A stretch of 64,000 nt of DNA from Ferdinandcohnia salidurans (GTDB taxonomy: Bacteria; Bacillota; Bacilli; Bacillales; Bacillaceae_L), in contig NZ_JBHUEK010000031.1 in NCBI RefSeq assembly GCF_042680725.1, positions 225,663-289,662 on the forward strand, written 5' to 3'. Positions 16,382-25,630 of this stretch are shown piece by piece (within the stretch, counting starts at the first letter, position 1; every line of letters starts with the position of its first letter). Position numbers and translations under genes: made by a program. Below the pieces are notes generated by a model, which was given only the letters and a program-made list of their open reading frames with translations, did no database searches and was not told the origin of the DNA.

Positions 16382-16990
16382 ATGGCATACGAATTACCAC
16401 AATTACCTTATGCTTATGATGCTTTAGAACCACACATTGACAAAGAAACAATGAATATTCACCACACTAAGCACCATAATACTTACATTACAAACGTAAA
16501 CAATGCAATCGCAGGAAAAGCTGATCTAGAAGGTAAATCAGTAGAAGAATTAGTTTCTAATCTTGACGCTGTTCCAGAAGATATTCGTACAGCAGTAAGA
16601 AACAATGGTGGTGGACATGCAAACCACAGCTTATTCTGGACTATTCTTTCTCCAAACGGTGGCGGAGAGCCAACTGGCGAATTAGCAGAAGCAATCAATA
16701 GCAAATTTGGAGGCTTTGAAGCATTCAAAGATCAGTTTGCTAAAGCAGCTACAACTCGTTTTGGTTCTGGTTGGGCTTGGTTAGTTGTTAACAATGGTGA
16801 GCTTGAAGTTACAAGCACTCCAAACCAAGATTCTCCATTAATGGAAGGTAAAACTCCAATTCTTGGTCTTGATGTTTGGGAGCATGCTTACTACCTAAAC
16901 TATCAAAACCGTCGTCCTGATTATATTTCTGCATTCTTTAATGTAGTTAATTGGGAAGAAGTAGCAAACCGTTACAACTCTGCAAAGTAA
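16382..16990 (+). CDS. sodA: Superoxide dismutase (Mn)
   Basis: 202-residue Fe/Mn superoxide dismutase. All four metal ligands are in place: His27 (NIHHTKHH), His82 (NHSLFW), Asp164 and His168 (DVWEHAYYL). Gly-Gly around residues 76-78 and Trp at WAWLV are usual for the Mn form, as in B. subtilis SodA. It disproportionates superoxide in the cytoplasm. AAGGAGG precedes ATG 16382 by 8 nt. Codon use is noticeably that of a highly expressed gene. Strong terminator follows. Confidence 0.97.
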   Translation: MAYELPQLPYAYDALEPHIDKETMNIHHTKHHNTYITNVNNAIAGKADLEGKSVEELVSNLDAVPEDIRTAVRNNGGGHANHSLFWTILSPNGGGEPTGELAEAINSKFGGFEAFKDQFAKAATTRFGSGWAWLVVNNGELEVTSTPNQDSPLMEGKTPILGLDVWEHAYYLNYQNRRPDYISAFFNVVNWEEVANRYNSAK

Positions 16991-17000
16991 TGCAGATTAG

Positions 17001-17029
17001 AGCCAGTGGATTCGTCCACTGGCTTTTTA
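17001..17029 (+). terminator. Terminator after sodA
   Basis: Ten-bp perfect stem AGCCAGTGGA / TCCACTGGCT capped by a TTCG tetraloop, then TTTTTATTTT. Confidence 0.93.
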
Positions 17030-17068
17030 TTTTATATAAAGCTCAGGAACCTTCTGCTTTTCTAATTG

Positions 17069-17184
17069 TCCAGCTTCAGCGCCTAGCCCCTCGAGGTCAT
17101 AAGCCAATCCGTCAAGAAGGACAAAAGGCATCCTTCTAGTCGGATTTTCTTATGCTTGGCGGGGCTGAGCAAGGCGCTTTCGCA
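17069..17184 (+). repeat. Interspersed palindromic repeat, family C copy 1
   Basis: About 115 bp with complementary arms: AGCGCCTAGCCCC on the left and GGGGCTGAGCAAGGCGCT on the right, and CATAAGCC / CTTATG inside. It shares AGCTTCAG, CTCGAGGTCATAAGCCAAT, TCTTATGCTTG and GGCGC with 47876-47988. Elements of this form are common between genes in Bacillaceae. No coding content. Confidence 0.75.
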
Positions 17185-17250
17185 TTTCTTTGTATATCTC
17201 CTTTTTTTTATCACACAATAATGATGTAGATAAAAAAGGGGAGTCAGCAA

Positions 17251-18537
17251 ATGTTTGGTTTTAAAAAGGTATTAGGTGATGTACCCATACACAGGGATTT
17301 AATTTTGTTACTAGTAATTGGTGGATTGTATGCATTAAGTATTGCCTTATCGAACACCTTTGTGAATGTATACTTATGGAAGCAATCAGGAGATTTTAAG
17401 GATTTAGGGTTATATAATTTAGCGGTTGTTGTTTTGCAACCATTAACCTTTATCCTAGCAGGAAGATGGGCTAAGAAAATAGATAGAGTGATCGTGCTAA
17501 GGCTTGGAGTTTCATTCTTAGCCATTTTTTATATCACCGTTCTCTGGATTGGAGAAAATGCCTCACAGTATTTGCTTTTACTAGGGGGTCTACTTGGAAT
17601 AGGTTATGGCTTTTACTGGTTAGCCTTTAATGTTTTAACCTTTGAAATTACAGAGCCTGAAACGCGTGATTTTTTCAACGGATTTTTAGGGTTACTAGGC
17701 TCATTCGCAGGAATGATTGGTCCCATTGCAGCGGGAATCATTATATCTTCAATGAAAAGTTTTACTGGTTACACGGTTATTTTTGGAATCTCTTTAGGTT
17801 TGTTTACTGGTGCTGTTGTGCTGAGCTTTTTCTTGAAAAGGCGAAGTGCCGAAGGAGATTTTGTATTTAGGCGAATTCTAGCTGAACGGAAAAATAATTC
17901 AAACTGGAAAAATATTCTTCATGCTCACTTTTTCCAAGGAATCCGTGAAGGTACATTTGTATTTGTCATATCAGTGTTTGTTTTCGTTGCGACAGGCAGT
18001 GAGTTGGCTTTAGGGAAATTTGGATTAATCAATTCGGCCGTGTCGTTTTTGTTTTATTTCCTGGCAACGAGGTTAATCAAAAAGAAAATGCGCAAAAAGG
18101 CAATTCTTCTTGGCGGTTTAATGATATATCTTGCAATATTTGCGATTCTTTTTGATGTAACCTATGCAAGGCTGATCATATATGGTGTTATTATTGGAAT
18201 TGCTTATCCCATCTTACTCGTTCCTTATAACTCTTTAACCTATGATGTCATTGGTAAGGGATGGAACGCAAAAGAGATGAGAATTGAATATGTGGTAGTG
18301 AGGGAAATCTTTTTAAACTGCGGTAGAATACTCTCGATTATTTTGTTCCTACTTGCTGTTACTTTCTTCGACGAAAAACAAAGCATTCCAATCCTTCTAG
18401 CAATTGTCGGTGCAGGACATATACTACTTTACATCCCGATCCGGCGTATCAAAACACCAGATGCATCTGGTCCAGTCCAATCAAAATCGGGGGCAAATCG
18501 CAAGTTAATAGAAGGAGAAGGTGGATCAACTGCTTAA
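17251..18537 (+). CDS. yqgE: Major facilitator superfamily transporter YqgE
   Basis: 428 residues with about 12 hydrophobic helices and short basic loops (LAGRWAKKIDRV between helices 2 and 3, the MFS A-like motif). A charged central loop around residues 203-220 separates the two halves. Substrate unknown. ATG 17251 follows AAAGGGGAG. Same place as B. subtilis yqgE, between sodA and pbpA. The hydrophilic tail ends in GEGGSTA. Confidence 0.85.
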   Translation: MFGFKKVLGDVPIHRDLILLLVIGGLYALSIALSNTFVNVYLWKQSGDFKDLGLYNLAVVVLQPLTFILAGRWAKKIDRVIVLRLGVSFLAIFYITVLWIGENASQYLLLLGGLLGIGYGFYWLAFNVLTFEITEPETRDFFNGFLGLLGSFAGMIGPIAAGIIISSMKSFTGYTVIFGISLGLFTGAVVLSFFLKRRSAEGDFVFRRILAERKNNSNWKNILHAHFFQGIREGTFVFVISVFVFVATGSELALGKFGLINSAVSFLFYFLATRLIKKKMRKKAILLGGLMIYLAIFAILFDVTYARLIIYGVIIGIAYPILLVPYNSLTYDVIGKGWNAKEMRIEYVVVREIFLNCGRILSIILFLLAVTFFDEKQSIPILLAIVGAGHILLYIPIRRIKTPDASGPVQSKSGANRKLIEGEGGSTA

Positions 18538-18588
18538 GGCAATATTTAATCATGGAAAAAAACTTGAGTTTCTTTTACAATAGAAGAT

Positions 18589-18620
18589 AAAGGCACCTAG
18601 CCTGGTTAGGTGTCTTTTTT
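18589..18620 (+). terminator. Terminator after yqgE
   Basis: AAAGGCACCTA pairs with TAGGTGTCTTT around CCTGG... with one G-T pair, then T6. Confidence 0.8.
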
Positions 18621-18680
18621 ATTCATAAGAATGTAGCTTAAAGATAAAATTAGGAATACGCAAATAATTAAAGGTAGTTG

Positions 18681-20801
18681 ATGTTTATGATCAAAAAGAA
18701 AAAATCACATGTTCCATTTCGTTTAAATATGTTATTTTTTGCTGTCTTCTTACTATTTTCAGCCTTAATCCTCCGACTAGGGGTTGTCCAGATTGTACAT
18801 GGTGAGAAATTTCAAAAGGAAGTAGAAAAAACCGAAAATGAGGTTGTAAATCTTCCTGTTCCACGAGGTAAGATCTATGACAAAAATGGAAATGTCATCG
18901 TTGATAATAAGGCGTTAAATGCGATCACATATACACGTGCAAGAGGGACTAAGCAAGAAGAAGTATTAGAAGTTGCAGAAACCCTTGCAACGCTTATTGA
19001 AATGAAGTCGGACAAAGTAACAGAACGAGATTTGAAAGATTTTTGGATGCTTAAAAACCCAGATGAAGCAAAAGCATTGGTCAAGCAAGAAATGAAAAAA
19101 GTGGAAGATGGGGAACTAGAATTATCCAGTAAAGACATCTATAAACTACAAATCGAACGAATTACGGAAGAAGATCTTAAACAGATTACAGAAGCAGAGC
19201 TAGAGGTTGCAGCAATCTTCCGTGAAATGACGAAGGGCTATGCACTTGTCCCACAGATAGTAAAGAATGAAAATGTAACACCAGAAGAATATGCTGTAGT
19301 CAGTGAAAATCTCGAACATTTGCCAGGTGTCAACACGACAACTGACTGGATTCGTGATTATAAATTTGATAACACTTTAAAATCAATCCTTGGCCGTATT
19401 TCTGATACAGATGAAGGACTACCAGGTGATAAACTTGATTACTACTTAGCTCGTGGGTATAACCGGAATGATCGTGTTGGTTTAAGTTATTTAGAAGCGC
19501 AATATGAATCGGTATTACATGGTCAAAAGGCAAAAGTAGAAAATATAATTAAGGGTAATGCCGTACAAGAAACAATCATGATTTCTGAGGGACAACGAGG
19601 TAGTGATCTTGTTTTAACAATCGATATGGAGCTTCAACAAGCTGTTGAACAAATTATCGAAGAGCAAATGTTGGCTCATAAACAAATGAAGGGTACTCAA
19701 TATCTCGACCGCGCATTTGTAGTCATGATGAATCCAAAAACTGGTGAAATTCTAAGTATGGCTGGAAAGGTCTACACAAGAGGCAAAGATGGCAAAATGG
19801 GATTTCAAGACTATGCCCTAGGTACAATGAATGCAGCTTATGAGATGGGATCTGCTGTTAAGGGTGCTACCATGTTAACTGGGTATGATACAGGTGTCAT
19901 TGATATCGGTTCTATGTACTATGATTCACCAATGAAAATTGGTCGAGAAGGATCACTTAAAAAATCATGGAGGAATTTAGGACCTACTAATGATTTAAAA
20001 GCACTAGAATTGTCATCTAACGTATATATGTTTAAGTTATTTCTTGAATTAGCGGGTGGACATTATGTGTATGGCCAACCCATTTCTATTGATTCCGATG
20101 CATTTCGTACTGTAAGGAATTATTTTAGTCAGTTTGGTTTGGGAGTGAAAACGGGAATTGACTTACCAGGTGAAGCGACTGGGTATCCCGGACCAGATCT
20201 TACTCCTGGTCTATTAATGGACTTAGGAATTGGACAATATGACACGTATACAACCTTACAATTAGCGCAGTATGTGTCTACGATTGCGAACGACGGTTAT
20301 AGGATGCAACCAAAGATTGTAAGACAAATTCATCAACCAACCTTGGAAGAAAATGAATTAGGTCCAATTCAAGAACCTTTTGAACCAACTGTTATGAACA
20401 AACTTGATATAGATATGAAATATATTGAGAGGGTTCAACAAGGTTTTAAATTAGTTTTTCAAGGATCAAGTGGAACAGCACGTAGCGCATTTTCGGGTAA
20501 ACCTTATGACGCTGCTGGTAAAACCGGTTCTGCACAATCATTCATCAAAGGTGTAGAAGCAGTAAATAGTACACTTGTTGGATATGCTCCATTTAATAAT
20601 CCTGAGGTAGCATTTGCTGTCGTATTACCATACGCATATTATGGAAATACATCACATAATATGAACCTTAAAGTTGGAGAAGCCGTTTTAGATAAATATT
20701 TTGAACTGAAAGAAAAACGAGCTACACAGCCTCAACAAATATCGGATTCAGAAACTGAAGCAGAAACATCTGAAGATGAAACTGATGCTGATGCTCAGTG
20801 A
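18681..20801 (+). CDS. pbpA: Class B penicillin-binding protein 2A (transpeptidase)
   Basis: 706-residue cell-wall transpeptidase anchored by one N-terminal helix (about 12-35). It cross-links peptidoglycan for the cylindrical wall and rod shape. Dimerisation/pedestal region from LPVPRGKIYDKNGNVI onward. Active-site motifs: Ser391-x-x-Lys (GSAVKGAT), SSN at 445-447, and KTG at 614-616 (AAGKTGSAQ). The C-terminal tail is acidic and low complexity (SETEAETSEDETDADAQ). ATG 18681 has AAAGG 6 nt upstream; ATG 18687 is an alternative. Same locus as B. subtilis pbpA. Confidence 0.95.
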   Translation: MFMIKKKKSHVPFRLNMLFFAVFLLFSALILRLGVVQIVHGEKFQKEVEKTENEVVNLPVPRGKIYDKNGNVIVDNKALNAITYTRARGTKQEEVLEVAETLATLIEMKSDKVTERDLKDFWMLKNPDEAKALVKQEMKKVEDGELELSSKDIYKLQIERITEEDLKQITEAELEVAAIFREMTKGYALVPQIVKNENVTPEEYAVVSENLEHLPGVNTTTDWIRDYKFDNTLKSILGRISDTDEGLPGDKLDYYLARGYNRNDRVGLSYLEAQYESVLHGQKAKVENIIKGNAVQETIMISEGQRGSDLVLTIDMELQQAVEQIIEEQMLAHKQMKGTQYLDRAFVVMMNPKTGEILSMAGKVYTRGKDGKMGFQDYALGTMNAAYEMGSAVKGATMLTGYDTGVIDIGSMYYDSPMKIGREGSLKKSWRNLGPTNDLKALELSSNVYMFKLFLELAGGHYVYGQPISIDSDAFRTVRNYFSQFGLGVKTGIDLPGEATGYPGPDLTPGLLMDLGIGQYDTYTTLQLAQYVSTIANDGYRMQPKIVRQIHQPTLEENELGPIQEPFEPTVMNKLDIDMKYIERVQQGFKLVFQGSSGTARSAFSGKPYDAAGKTGSAQSFIKGVEAVNSTLVGYAPFNNPEVAFAVVLPYAYYGNTSHNMNLKVGEAVLDKYFELKEKRATQPQQISDSETEAETSEDETDADAQ

Positions 20802-20818
20802 AATGAATAAGAATGAAG

Positions 20819-20847
20819 AAAGCCTAACGAATTCGTTAGGCTTTTTT
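20819..20847 (+). terminator. Terminator after pbpA
   Basis: AAAGCCTAACGA / TCGTTAGGCTTT palindromic stem followed by T6. Confidence 0.92.
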
Positions 20848-20901
20848 CTATGCTATGATTCCTAATTGAAATCTTCGACAAAAAATAGGGAATTTCATCA
20901 T

Positions 20902-20939
20902 TTTACTCGAATTTACAAAACCTTTACATTCAATTCATA
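20902..20939 (+). promoter_or_regulatory. PhoP box array upstream of pstS
   Basis: Four TT(T/C)A(C/T)(A/T)-like hexamers at near helical-turn spacing: TTTACT 20902, TTTACA 20912, TTTACA 20923, TTCATA 20934. This is the Bacillus PhoP-binding pattern (TTaACA repeats about 11 bp apart) overlapping the -35 region, which implies induction by phosphate starvation. Confidence 0.85.
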
Positions 20940-20948
20940 CGAGATTAA

Positions 20949-20954
20949 TAGAAT
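20949..20954 (+). promoter_or_regulatory. -10 element of the pst operon
   Basis: TAGAAT (5 of 6 matches to TATAAT) lies 9 bp after the last PhoP hexamer. The -35 window is occupied by PhoP boxes, as in activator-dependent Pho promoters. Confidence 0.6.
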
Positions 20955-21015
20955 GCGATTATTCTTAGTTTGTAAGACAAAGCAAAACAAACTCACTCTT
21001 AGGGGGAATTAAGGA

Positions 21016-21996
21016 ATGAAACGCTTGAAGTTCTTAGGTTTAGCAATGATCACAATCACAATGCTAGTATTAGCTGCATGTGGTAATGAAAGCAGTACTG
21101 GAGATAGTGAAACAGAAAACAAAAACGAAAATGCAAGTGCTGAATTAGAGGGCAGCGTTGTAATTGATGGATCTGGAACAGTTTATCCTTTCATGTCAAA
21201 GATGGCAGAAAATTATATGACAAATGAACAAGAAAATGTATCAGTTGAAGTAAGTCGCGCTGGAACAAGTGCTGGTTTTAAAAAGTTTTTAGTTGAAGAG
21301 AACGGAACAGATTTCAACGATGCATCTCGTCAAATTAAGGACGAAGAAGCAGCAACTGCTGAAGATTTAGGAATTGATGTAAAAGAATTAAAGGTTGCTC
21401 TTGATGGTTTAACATTTGTTGTTAACCCAGAAAACGATTGGGCTGAAGAGTTAACTCAACAAGAAGTAATTGATATCTTCTTAGCAAGTGCTGGTAAGAA
21501 AAATTGGTCAGATGTTCGTTCTGATTTTCCAAATGAGCCAATCAAAACTTACGGTCCAAACGAAAACCACGGTACGTATGAATTCTTCTGGGAAAACATT
21601 TTAGACGAGCAGGACTTAGTAGCTGAAGCAAATCTTCAACAAGAATACTCTACACTAGTAGACTTAGTGTCAAAAGATAAAAATGCAATTGCATTCTTCG
21701 GATACGGTTATGCAGTAAATAACAAAGATAAAGTTAAAATTGTAAAAGTTGACTTTGGTAACGGTCCTGTTGAACCTAACCTAGACACAATCAGTGAAGA
21801 AGGCGACTATGCTCCATTCACAAGACCAGTATTTACTTATCTAAATGTCAACATGGCGAAAGAAAAGGCACAAGTATTAGACTATGCAATTTATACAATG
21901 AAAAACGCTGCTGATGTAGCTTCAGAAACTGGATTTGCTCCACTTCCAGAAGAAGAATTAAATGCAGTCGTAACAGAATTAGAAGGTTTAAAATAA
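21016..21996 (+). CDS. pstS: Phosphate-binding lipoprotein PstS
   Basis: Extracellular phosphate receptor of the high-affinity Pst importer. 326 residues with a lipoprotein signal ending LVLAAC22, then a Ser/Glu/Asn-rich tether. Phosphate-loop motifs are visible: IDGSGTVYPF, SRAGTSAGFKKF (phosphate-binding SRxxGTSxG type) and TYGPNENHGTYEF. First gene of pstSCAB-phoU behind the PhoP boxes; AGGGGGAA precedes ATG 21016. A 110-bp gap to pstC may hold a processing or partial stop site, as PstS is usually made in excess, but I see no clear terminator. Confidence 0.95.
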   Translation: MKRLKFLGLAMITITMLVLAACGNESSTGDSETENKNENASAELEGSVVIDGSGTVYPFMSKMAENYMTNEQENVSVEVSRAGTSAGFKKFLVEENGTDFNDASRQIKDEEAATAEDLGIDVKELKVALDGLTFVVNPENDWAEELTQQEVIDIFLASAGKKNWSDVRSDFPNEPIKTYGPNENHGTYEFFWENILDEQDLVAEANLQQEYSTLVDLVSKDKNAIAFFGYGYAVNNKDKVKIVKVDFGNGPVEPNLDTISEEGDYAPFTRPVFTYLNVNMAKEKAQVLDYAIYTMKNAADVASETGFAPLPEEELNAVVTELEGLK

Positions 21997-22106
21997 GAAT
22001 TAAAAATGAAGGTGAGAGCAATCTTTGCTTCTCATCTTCTACCTAATTATAGATAGAAAAAAATTTGGTCTTTATTAATGATGAAATGGATCGAAGGGAG
22101 TTTATC

Positions 22107-23045
22107 ATGAAGGAAGGTTCTAAAGTGAATGTGCGTGAGATGATTGCCAAAAACAAAAGTACAAAAAGCATAAACACTATTGTAGAGAAAGTCATTCCAA
22201 AAGGCTTGCTCTTAATTGCGATTATCTCGATATTAACAACAGTAGGTATTGTACTTACACTTCTTTTTGAAACATTTGAGTTTTTTAAACGTGTACCATT
22301 TCTTGATTTCTTTACAGGTACCGTATTAAAACCCCTTGGCGATAATGCCGAATTTGGGGTATTACCTCTACTAACAGGAACGATTATTTCATCGGCTATA
22401 GCAATGCTTGTCGCAATACCTGTCGGAATGATGTCAGCCATCTATTTAAGTGAATATGCATCTGAACGAGTTAGAAAAATATTAAAACCGATTCTTGAAA
22501 TTCTTGCGGGGATTCCGACCATTGTATATGGTTTCTTTGCTTTAACGTTCGTAACACCTCTATTACAATCTATTATTCCTGGTCTTGAACCGACCAATAT
22601 CCTCAGTCCAGGCATCGTGATGGGAATCATGATCATTCCTATGGTCGCATCGCTATCAGAGGATGCAATGAGCTCTGTACCAAATTCTATTAGAGAAGGT
22701 GCGCTTGGTCTAGGCTCAACAAAACTTGAAGTAACGTGGAAGGTTGTTATTCCTGCAGCAATGTCTGGAATTATTGCATCATTTGTTCTTGGTATATCTA
22801 GAGCTATTGGCGAAACCATGATTGTTACGCTTGCTAGTGGAAGTTCCAAGAACTTTACTTTTGATGTTACCCAATCAATGCAAACAATGACCTCTTATAT
22901 TGTTGAAGTAAACAGTGGAGATGCACCTGCGGGCTCAACTTTATATTATAGTTTATACGCTGTAGCTATTACACTATTCGTGTTCACATTAGTAATGAAC
23001 TTACTTGCACAATATATTTCTCGCAAGTTTAAGGAGGAATATTAA
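22107..23045 (+). CDS. pstC: Phosphate ABC transporter permease PstC
   Basis: 312 residues, six main hydrophobic helices. The ABC inner-membrane EAA loop is seen as SIREGALGLGSTKLEVTWKV followed by VIPAAMSGI. It forms the channel with PstA. ATG 22107 follows GAAGGGAG; an upstream in-frame ATG at 22080 lacks an SD. The SD of pstA lies inside the end of this gene. Confidence 0.94.
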   Translation: MKEGSKVNVREMIAKNKSTKSINTIVEKVIPKGLLLIAIISILTTVGIVLTLLFETFEFFKRVPFLDFFTGTVLKPLGDNAEFGVLPLLTGTIISSAIAMLVAIPVGMMSAIYLSEYASERVRKILKPILEILAGIPTIVYGFFALTFVTPLLQSIIPGLEPTNILSPGIVMGIMIIPMVASLSEDAMSSVPNSIREGALGLGSTKLEVTWKVVIPAAMSGIIASFVLGISRAIGETMIVTLASGSSKNFTFDVTQSMQTMTSYIVEVNSGDAPAGSTLYYSLYAVAITLFVFTLVMNLLAQYISRKFKEEY

Positions 23046-23046
23046 A

Positions 23047-23931
23047 ATGAAATATGTAAATGCCGCACAGGTGCAAAAGAAACTTAATTCTCGACTTTTT
23101 ACAAATAATATAGCAAAATCAATTTTCTTTTTATCAACTTTGTTTGGTTTAGTCGTTCTCGTCATTCTTTTTTACCGAGTCATATCTCAAAGTCTGGGTT
23201 GGATCGATCTCCAATTTCTAACTAGCAAGCTTTCGACTGTTGCTGAGAACGCGGGAATTATGGGTGCCCTCCTTGGAACGCTGTGGTTAATGCTTGTGGT
23301 TGCACCAGTTACACTTTTCCTGGGTGTTGGTACAGCTATTTATCTCGAAGAATATGCAAAAAAAGGACGTCTACAACGGTTTATTCAAACAAATATCTCA
23401 AATCTTGCGGGTGTTCCGTCAATTGTATTTGGTATATTAGGTCTTACCATTTTTGTTCGTGGCTTTGGATTAGGCAATATCGTGTTAGCCGGTGGACTTA
23501 CAATGGCATTACTCGTACTTCCAATCGTAGTAGTGGCTAGTCAAGAAGCAATCCGTGCAGTTCCGGGTTATTTGAGAGAAGCATCTTACGGAATGGGAGC
23601 TACAAAATGGCAAACAATAAAAAATGTTGTTTTACCTGCTTCATTACCTGGTATTCTTACAGGGGTTATTTTGGCACTTTCTAGAGCAGTTGGAGAAACA
23701 GCTCCACTTGTAGTAATAGGAATTCCAGCCTTACTAATTCCATTTCCAGATAGTATTTTTGATAAATTTACTGTGTTGCCAATGCAAATCTATTATTGGA
23801 CACTCGATTCTGCCCTAGTAGCTGAATACGCAAACCTAGGAGCAGCAACTATTGTCATTTTATTAACCGTACTATTCTTAATGAACGGGGTAGCCATCTT
23901 GATACGAAACAAGTTCCAAAGAAGATTTTAA
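23047..23931 (+). CDS. pstA: Phosphate ABC transporter permease PstA
   Basis: 294 residues, six helices. EAA loop: LREASYGMGATKWQTIKNV and VLPASLPGILTG. The start ATG 23047 lies one base after the pstC stop and is preceded by AAGGAGG. It pairs with PstC. Repeat B3 lies between it and pstB. Confidence 0.94.
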   Translation: MKYVNAAQVQKKLNSRLFTNNIAKSIFFLSTLFGLVVLVILFYRVISQSLGWIDLQFLTSKLSTVAENAGIMGALLGTLWLMLVVAPVTLFLGVGTAIYLEEYAKKGRLQRFIQTNISNLAGVPSIVFGILGLTIFVRGFGLGNIVLAGGLTMALLVLPIVVVASQEAIRAVPGYLREASYGMGATKWQTIKNVVLPASLPGILTGVILALSRAVGETAPLVVIGIPALLIPFPDSIFDKFTVLPMQIYYWTLDSALVAEYANLGAATIVILLTVLFLMNGVAILIRNKFQRRF

Positions 23932-23962
23932 TTTTTTTCAAGAAAGCAACGAGTATTAATAT

Positions 23963-23995
23963 CAGGCGCAATTTGGCCTTGCGCATTTGATTCTA
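23963..23995 (+). repeat. Fragment of family B repeat (copy 3)
   Basis: CAGGCGCAA, then TTGGCCTTGCGCATTTGAT, resembles the 3' end of B1 and B2 (GCGCAAATACGCCAAGGCGC ending ATTTGAT) and again sits just before a gene's SD (AAGGGGAG of pstB). Only the distal third of the element is recognisable. Confidence 0.5.
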
Positions 23996-24019
23996 ATTTG
24001 AAGGGGAGAAACTCAGATT

Positions 24020-24826
24020 ATGACATTACAAGTAATGACTAATAAAAAGATAAATCCAGAACAGATAGATAAAAAAATTGTTTATGATACAAAGGATTTA
24101 AACTTATGGTATGGGGAAGATCATGCCCTTAAGAATATTAATTTTCCAATCTATGAAAACGAAGTAACAGCAATAATTGGGCCGTCAGGATGTGGGAAAT
24201 CAACTTATATTAAAACCTTAAACCGTATGGTTGAACTCGTTCCGATTGTTCGCATCTCTGGAGAAATTTTATACAGAGGAAAGAATATTTTCGATAAATC
24301 ATATAAAGAAGAAGAACTCAGAACTCGAGTAGGGATGGTTTTCCAAAAGCCGAATCCTTTTCCAAAATCAATCTATGACAATATTGCTTATGGACCTCGT
24401 ATTCATGGGATTCGAAACAAAAAAATCTTAGATGAAATTGTTGAAAAAAGTTTACGTGGAGCAGCTATTTGGGATGAGGTAAAAGACCGCCTTCATGAAA
24501 ATGCTTATGGACTTTCAGGCGGTCAGCAACAAAGAATCTGTCTTGCAAGATGCCTGGCAATTGAACCAGACGTAATTCTAATGGATGAGCCGACTTCTGC
24601 TCTTGACCCAATTTCAACATTAAAAATTGAAGAACTTGTTCAAGAACTTAAGCAAAACTTCAGTATTATTATCGTTACTCATAATATGCAACAAGCTGCA
24701 CGTATTTCAGACCGAACAGCCTTTTTCCTAAGTGGAGAAGTGGTTGAATATGAAAAAACAGATAAAATGTTTTCAAATCCATCCGACAAGCGCACAGAAG
24801 ATTACATCACTGGCAGATTTGGATAA
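24020..24826 (+). CDS. pstB: Phosphate ABC transporter ATP-binding protein PstB
   Basis: 268-residue ATPase: Walker A GPSGCGKST (54-62), Q-loop VFQKPNPFPKSIYDNI, which is characteristic of PstB, signature LSGGQQQR, Walker B VILMDEPTSALDP, switch VTHNM. Only one pstB is present here; B. subtilis has two in tandem. AAGGGGAG precedes ATG 24020. Continues into phoU with 24 bp between. Confidence 0.95.
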   Translation: MTLQVMTNKKINPEQIDKKIVYDTKDLNLWYGEDHALKNINFPIYENEVTAIIGPSGCGKSTYIKTLNRMVELVPIVRISGEILYRGKNIFDKSYKEEELRTRVGMVFQKPNPFPKSIYDNIAYGPRIHGIRNKKILDEIVEKSLRGAAIWDEVKDRLHENAYGLSGGQQQRICLARCLAIEPDVILMDEPTSALDPISTLKIEELVQELKQNFSIIIVTHNMQQAARISDRTAFFLSGEVVEYEKTDKMFSNPSDKRTEDYITGRFG

Positions 24827-24850
24827 TAAAGAACAAGAGGGGTGTATGTC

Positions 24851-25510
24851 ATGGCTATACGTACGACATTTGATAAGGATTTGGATCATCTTAAAGAATT
24901 ATTGGTTGAAATGGTCAATCTATCGAAAACGGCAGTTGAAAAATCAGTACAATCACTTGCACACCAAGATATTAAATTGGCTGAACAAATCATTCAAGAT
25001 GACCAGAAAATTAATGACCTTGAAGAACAAATCGATAGTATTATCATTCAATTAATCGCACAACAACAACCAGTAGCATCTGATTTACGTGCCATCATCG
25101 CCGGCTTGAAAATCTCAAGTGATATTGAAAGAATCGGGGATCTAGCCGTTAATATCGCAAAATCGACTATCCACATTGGAGATGGTCCGCTCATCAAGCC
25201 AATAGTGGATATCCCAAAAATGGCTGAAAAAGCTTTAGACATGTTAAACAACGTAATCAAAGCGTATATCGAAAAAGACATCAATTTAGCCATTCAAACA
25301 GCTAAAGCAGATGATGAGGTTGATGAGTTATATGGAAAAATCATTAAAGAACTACTGGAGTTAATGCCGAGCAATCCTAATTCAATTAACCAAATTACAC
25401 AATTAGCCTTTATCAGCCGCCATATCGAAAGAGTAGCAGACCACACAACAAATATGGCTGAACACATCATCTATATGGTAAAAGCTAAAAAAGTCGATTT
25501 AAATGCCTAA
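24851..25510 (+). CDS. phoU: Phosphate uptake regulator PhoU
   Basis: 219-residue two-repeat helical protein. Metal-binding PhoU signatures are seen in both halves: KISSDIERIGDLAVNIAK and FISRHIERVADHTTNMAE. It restrains Pst activity and links it to Pho signalling in bacteria that carry it. ATG 24851 (MAIRTTFDKDLD) has AGAGGGG 8 nt upstream; a GTG three codons earlier overlaps less well. Last gene of the operon. B. subtilis 168 lacks phoU in this operon, so this is a difference from the model strain. Confidence 0.94.
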   Translation: MAIRTTFDKDLDHLKELLVEMVNLSKTAVEKSVQSLAHQDIKLAEQIIQDDQKINDLEEQIDSIIIQLIAQQQPVASDLRAIIAGLKISSDIERIGDLAVNIAKSTIHIGDGPLIKPIVDIPKMAEKALDMLNNVIKAYIEKDINLAIQTAKADDEVDELYGKIIKELLELMPSNPNSINQITQLAFISRHIERVADHTTNMAEHIIYMVKAKKVDLNA

Positions 25511-25512
25511 AA

Positions 25513-25542
25513 AAAACTCAAGCCAGACTCGGCTTGAGTTTT
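25513..25542. terminator. Terminator after phoU
   Basis: AAAACTCAAGCC / GGCTTGAGTTTT, 12-bp perfect stem with a 6-nt loop and flanking A and T runs; overlaps the stop codon of the small minus-strand gene that follows. Confidence 0.9.
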
Positions 25543-25630
25543 ATTTTGTCGTTAAATAGTAAATAAGACCATATACAATCGTAGAAAAAATAATACCGAT
25601 TGCTATTCCCCGTAACATATATTTATCCAT
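25541..25630 (-). CDS. 29-residue hydrophobic small protein
   Basis: Too short for standard gene calls. ATG 25630 shares one base with the TAA of the gene upstream on the same strand (TAATG), a coupling arrangement. The product is basic at the N-terminus and then a single hydrophobic helix: MDKYMLRGIAIGIIFSTIV, then YGLIYYLTTK. Its stop codon lies inside the phoU terminator. The overlap and clean membrane-protein composition argue that it is real. Function unknown. Confidence 0.6.
   Translation of the reverse strand: MDKYMLRGIAIGIIFSTIVYGLIYYLTTK

Noticed and set aside
22043..22849. Two minus-strand ORFs opposite pstC
   Set aside because: They are shadows of a hydrophobic gene; no SD and no conserved motif.
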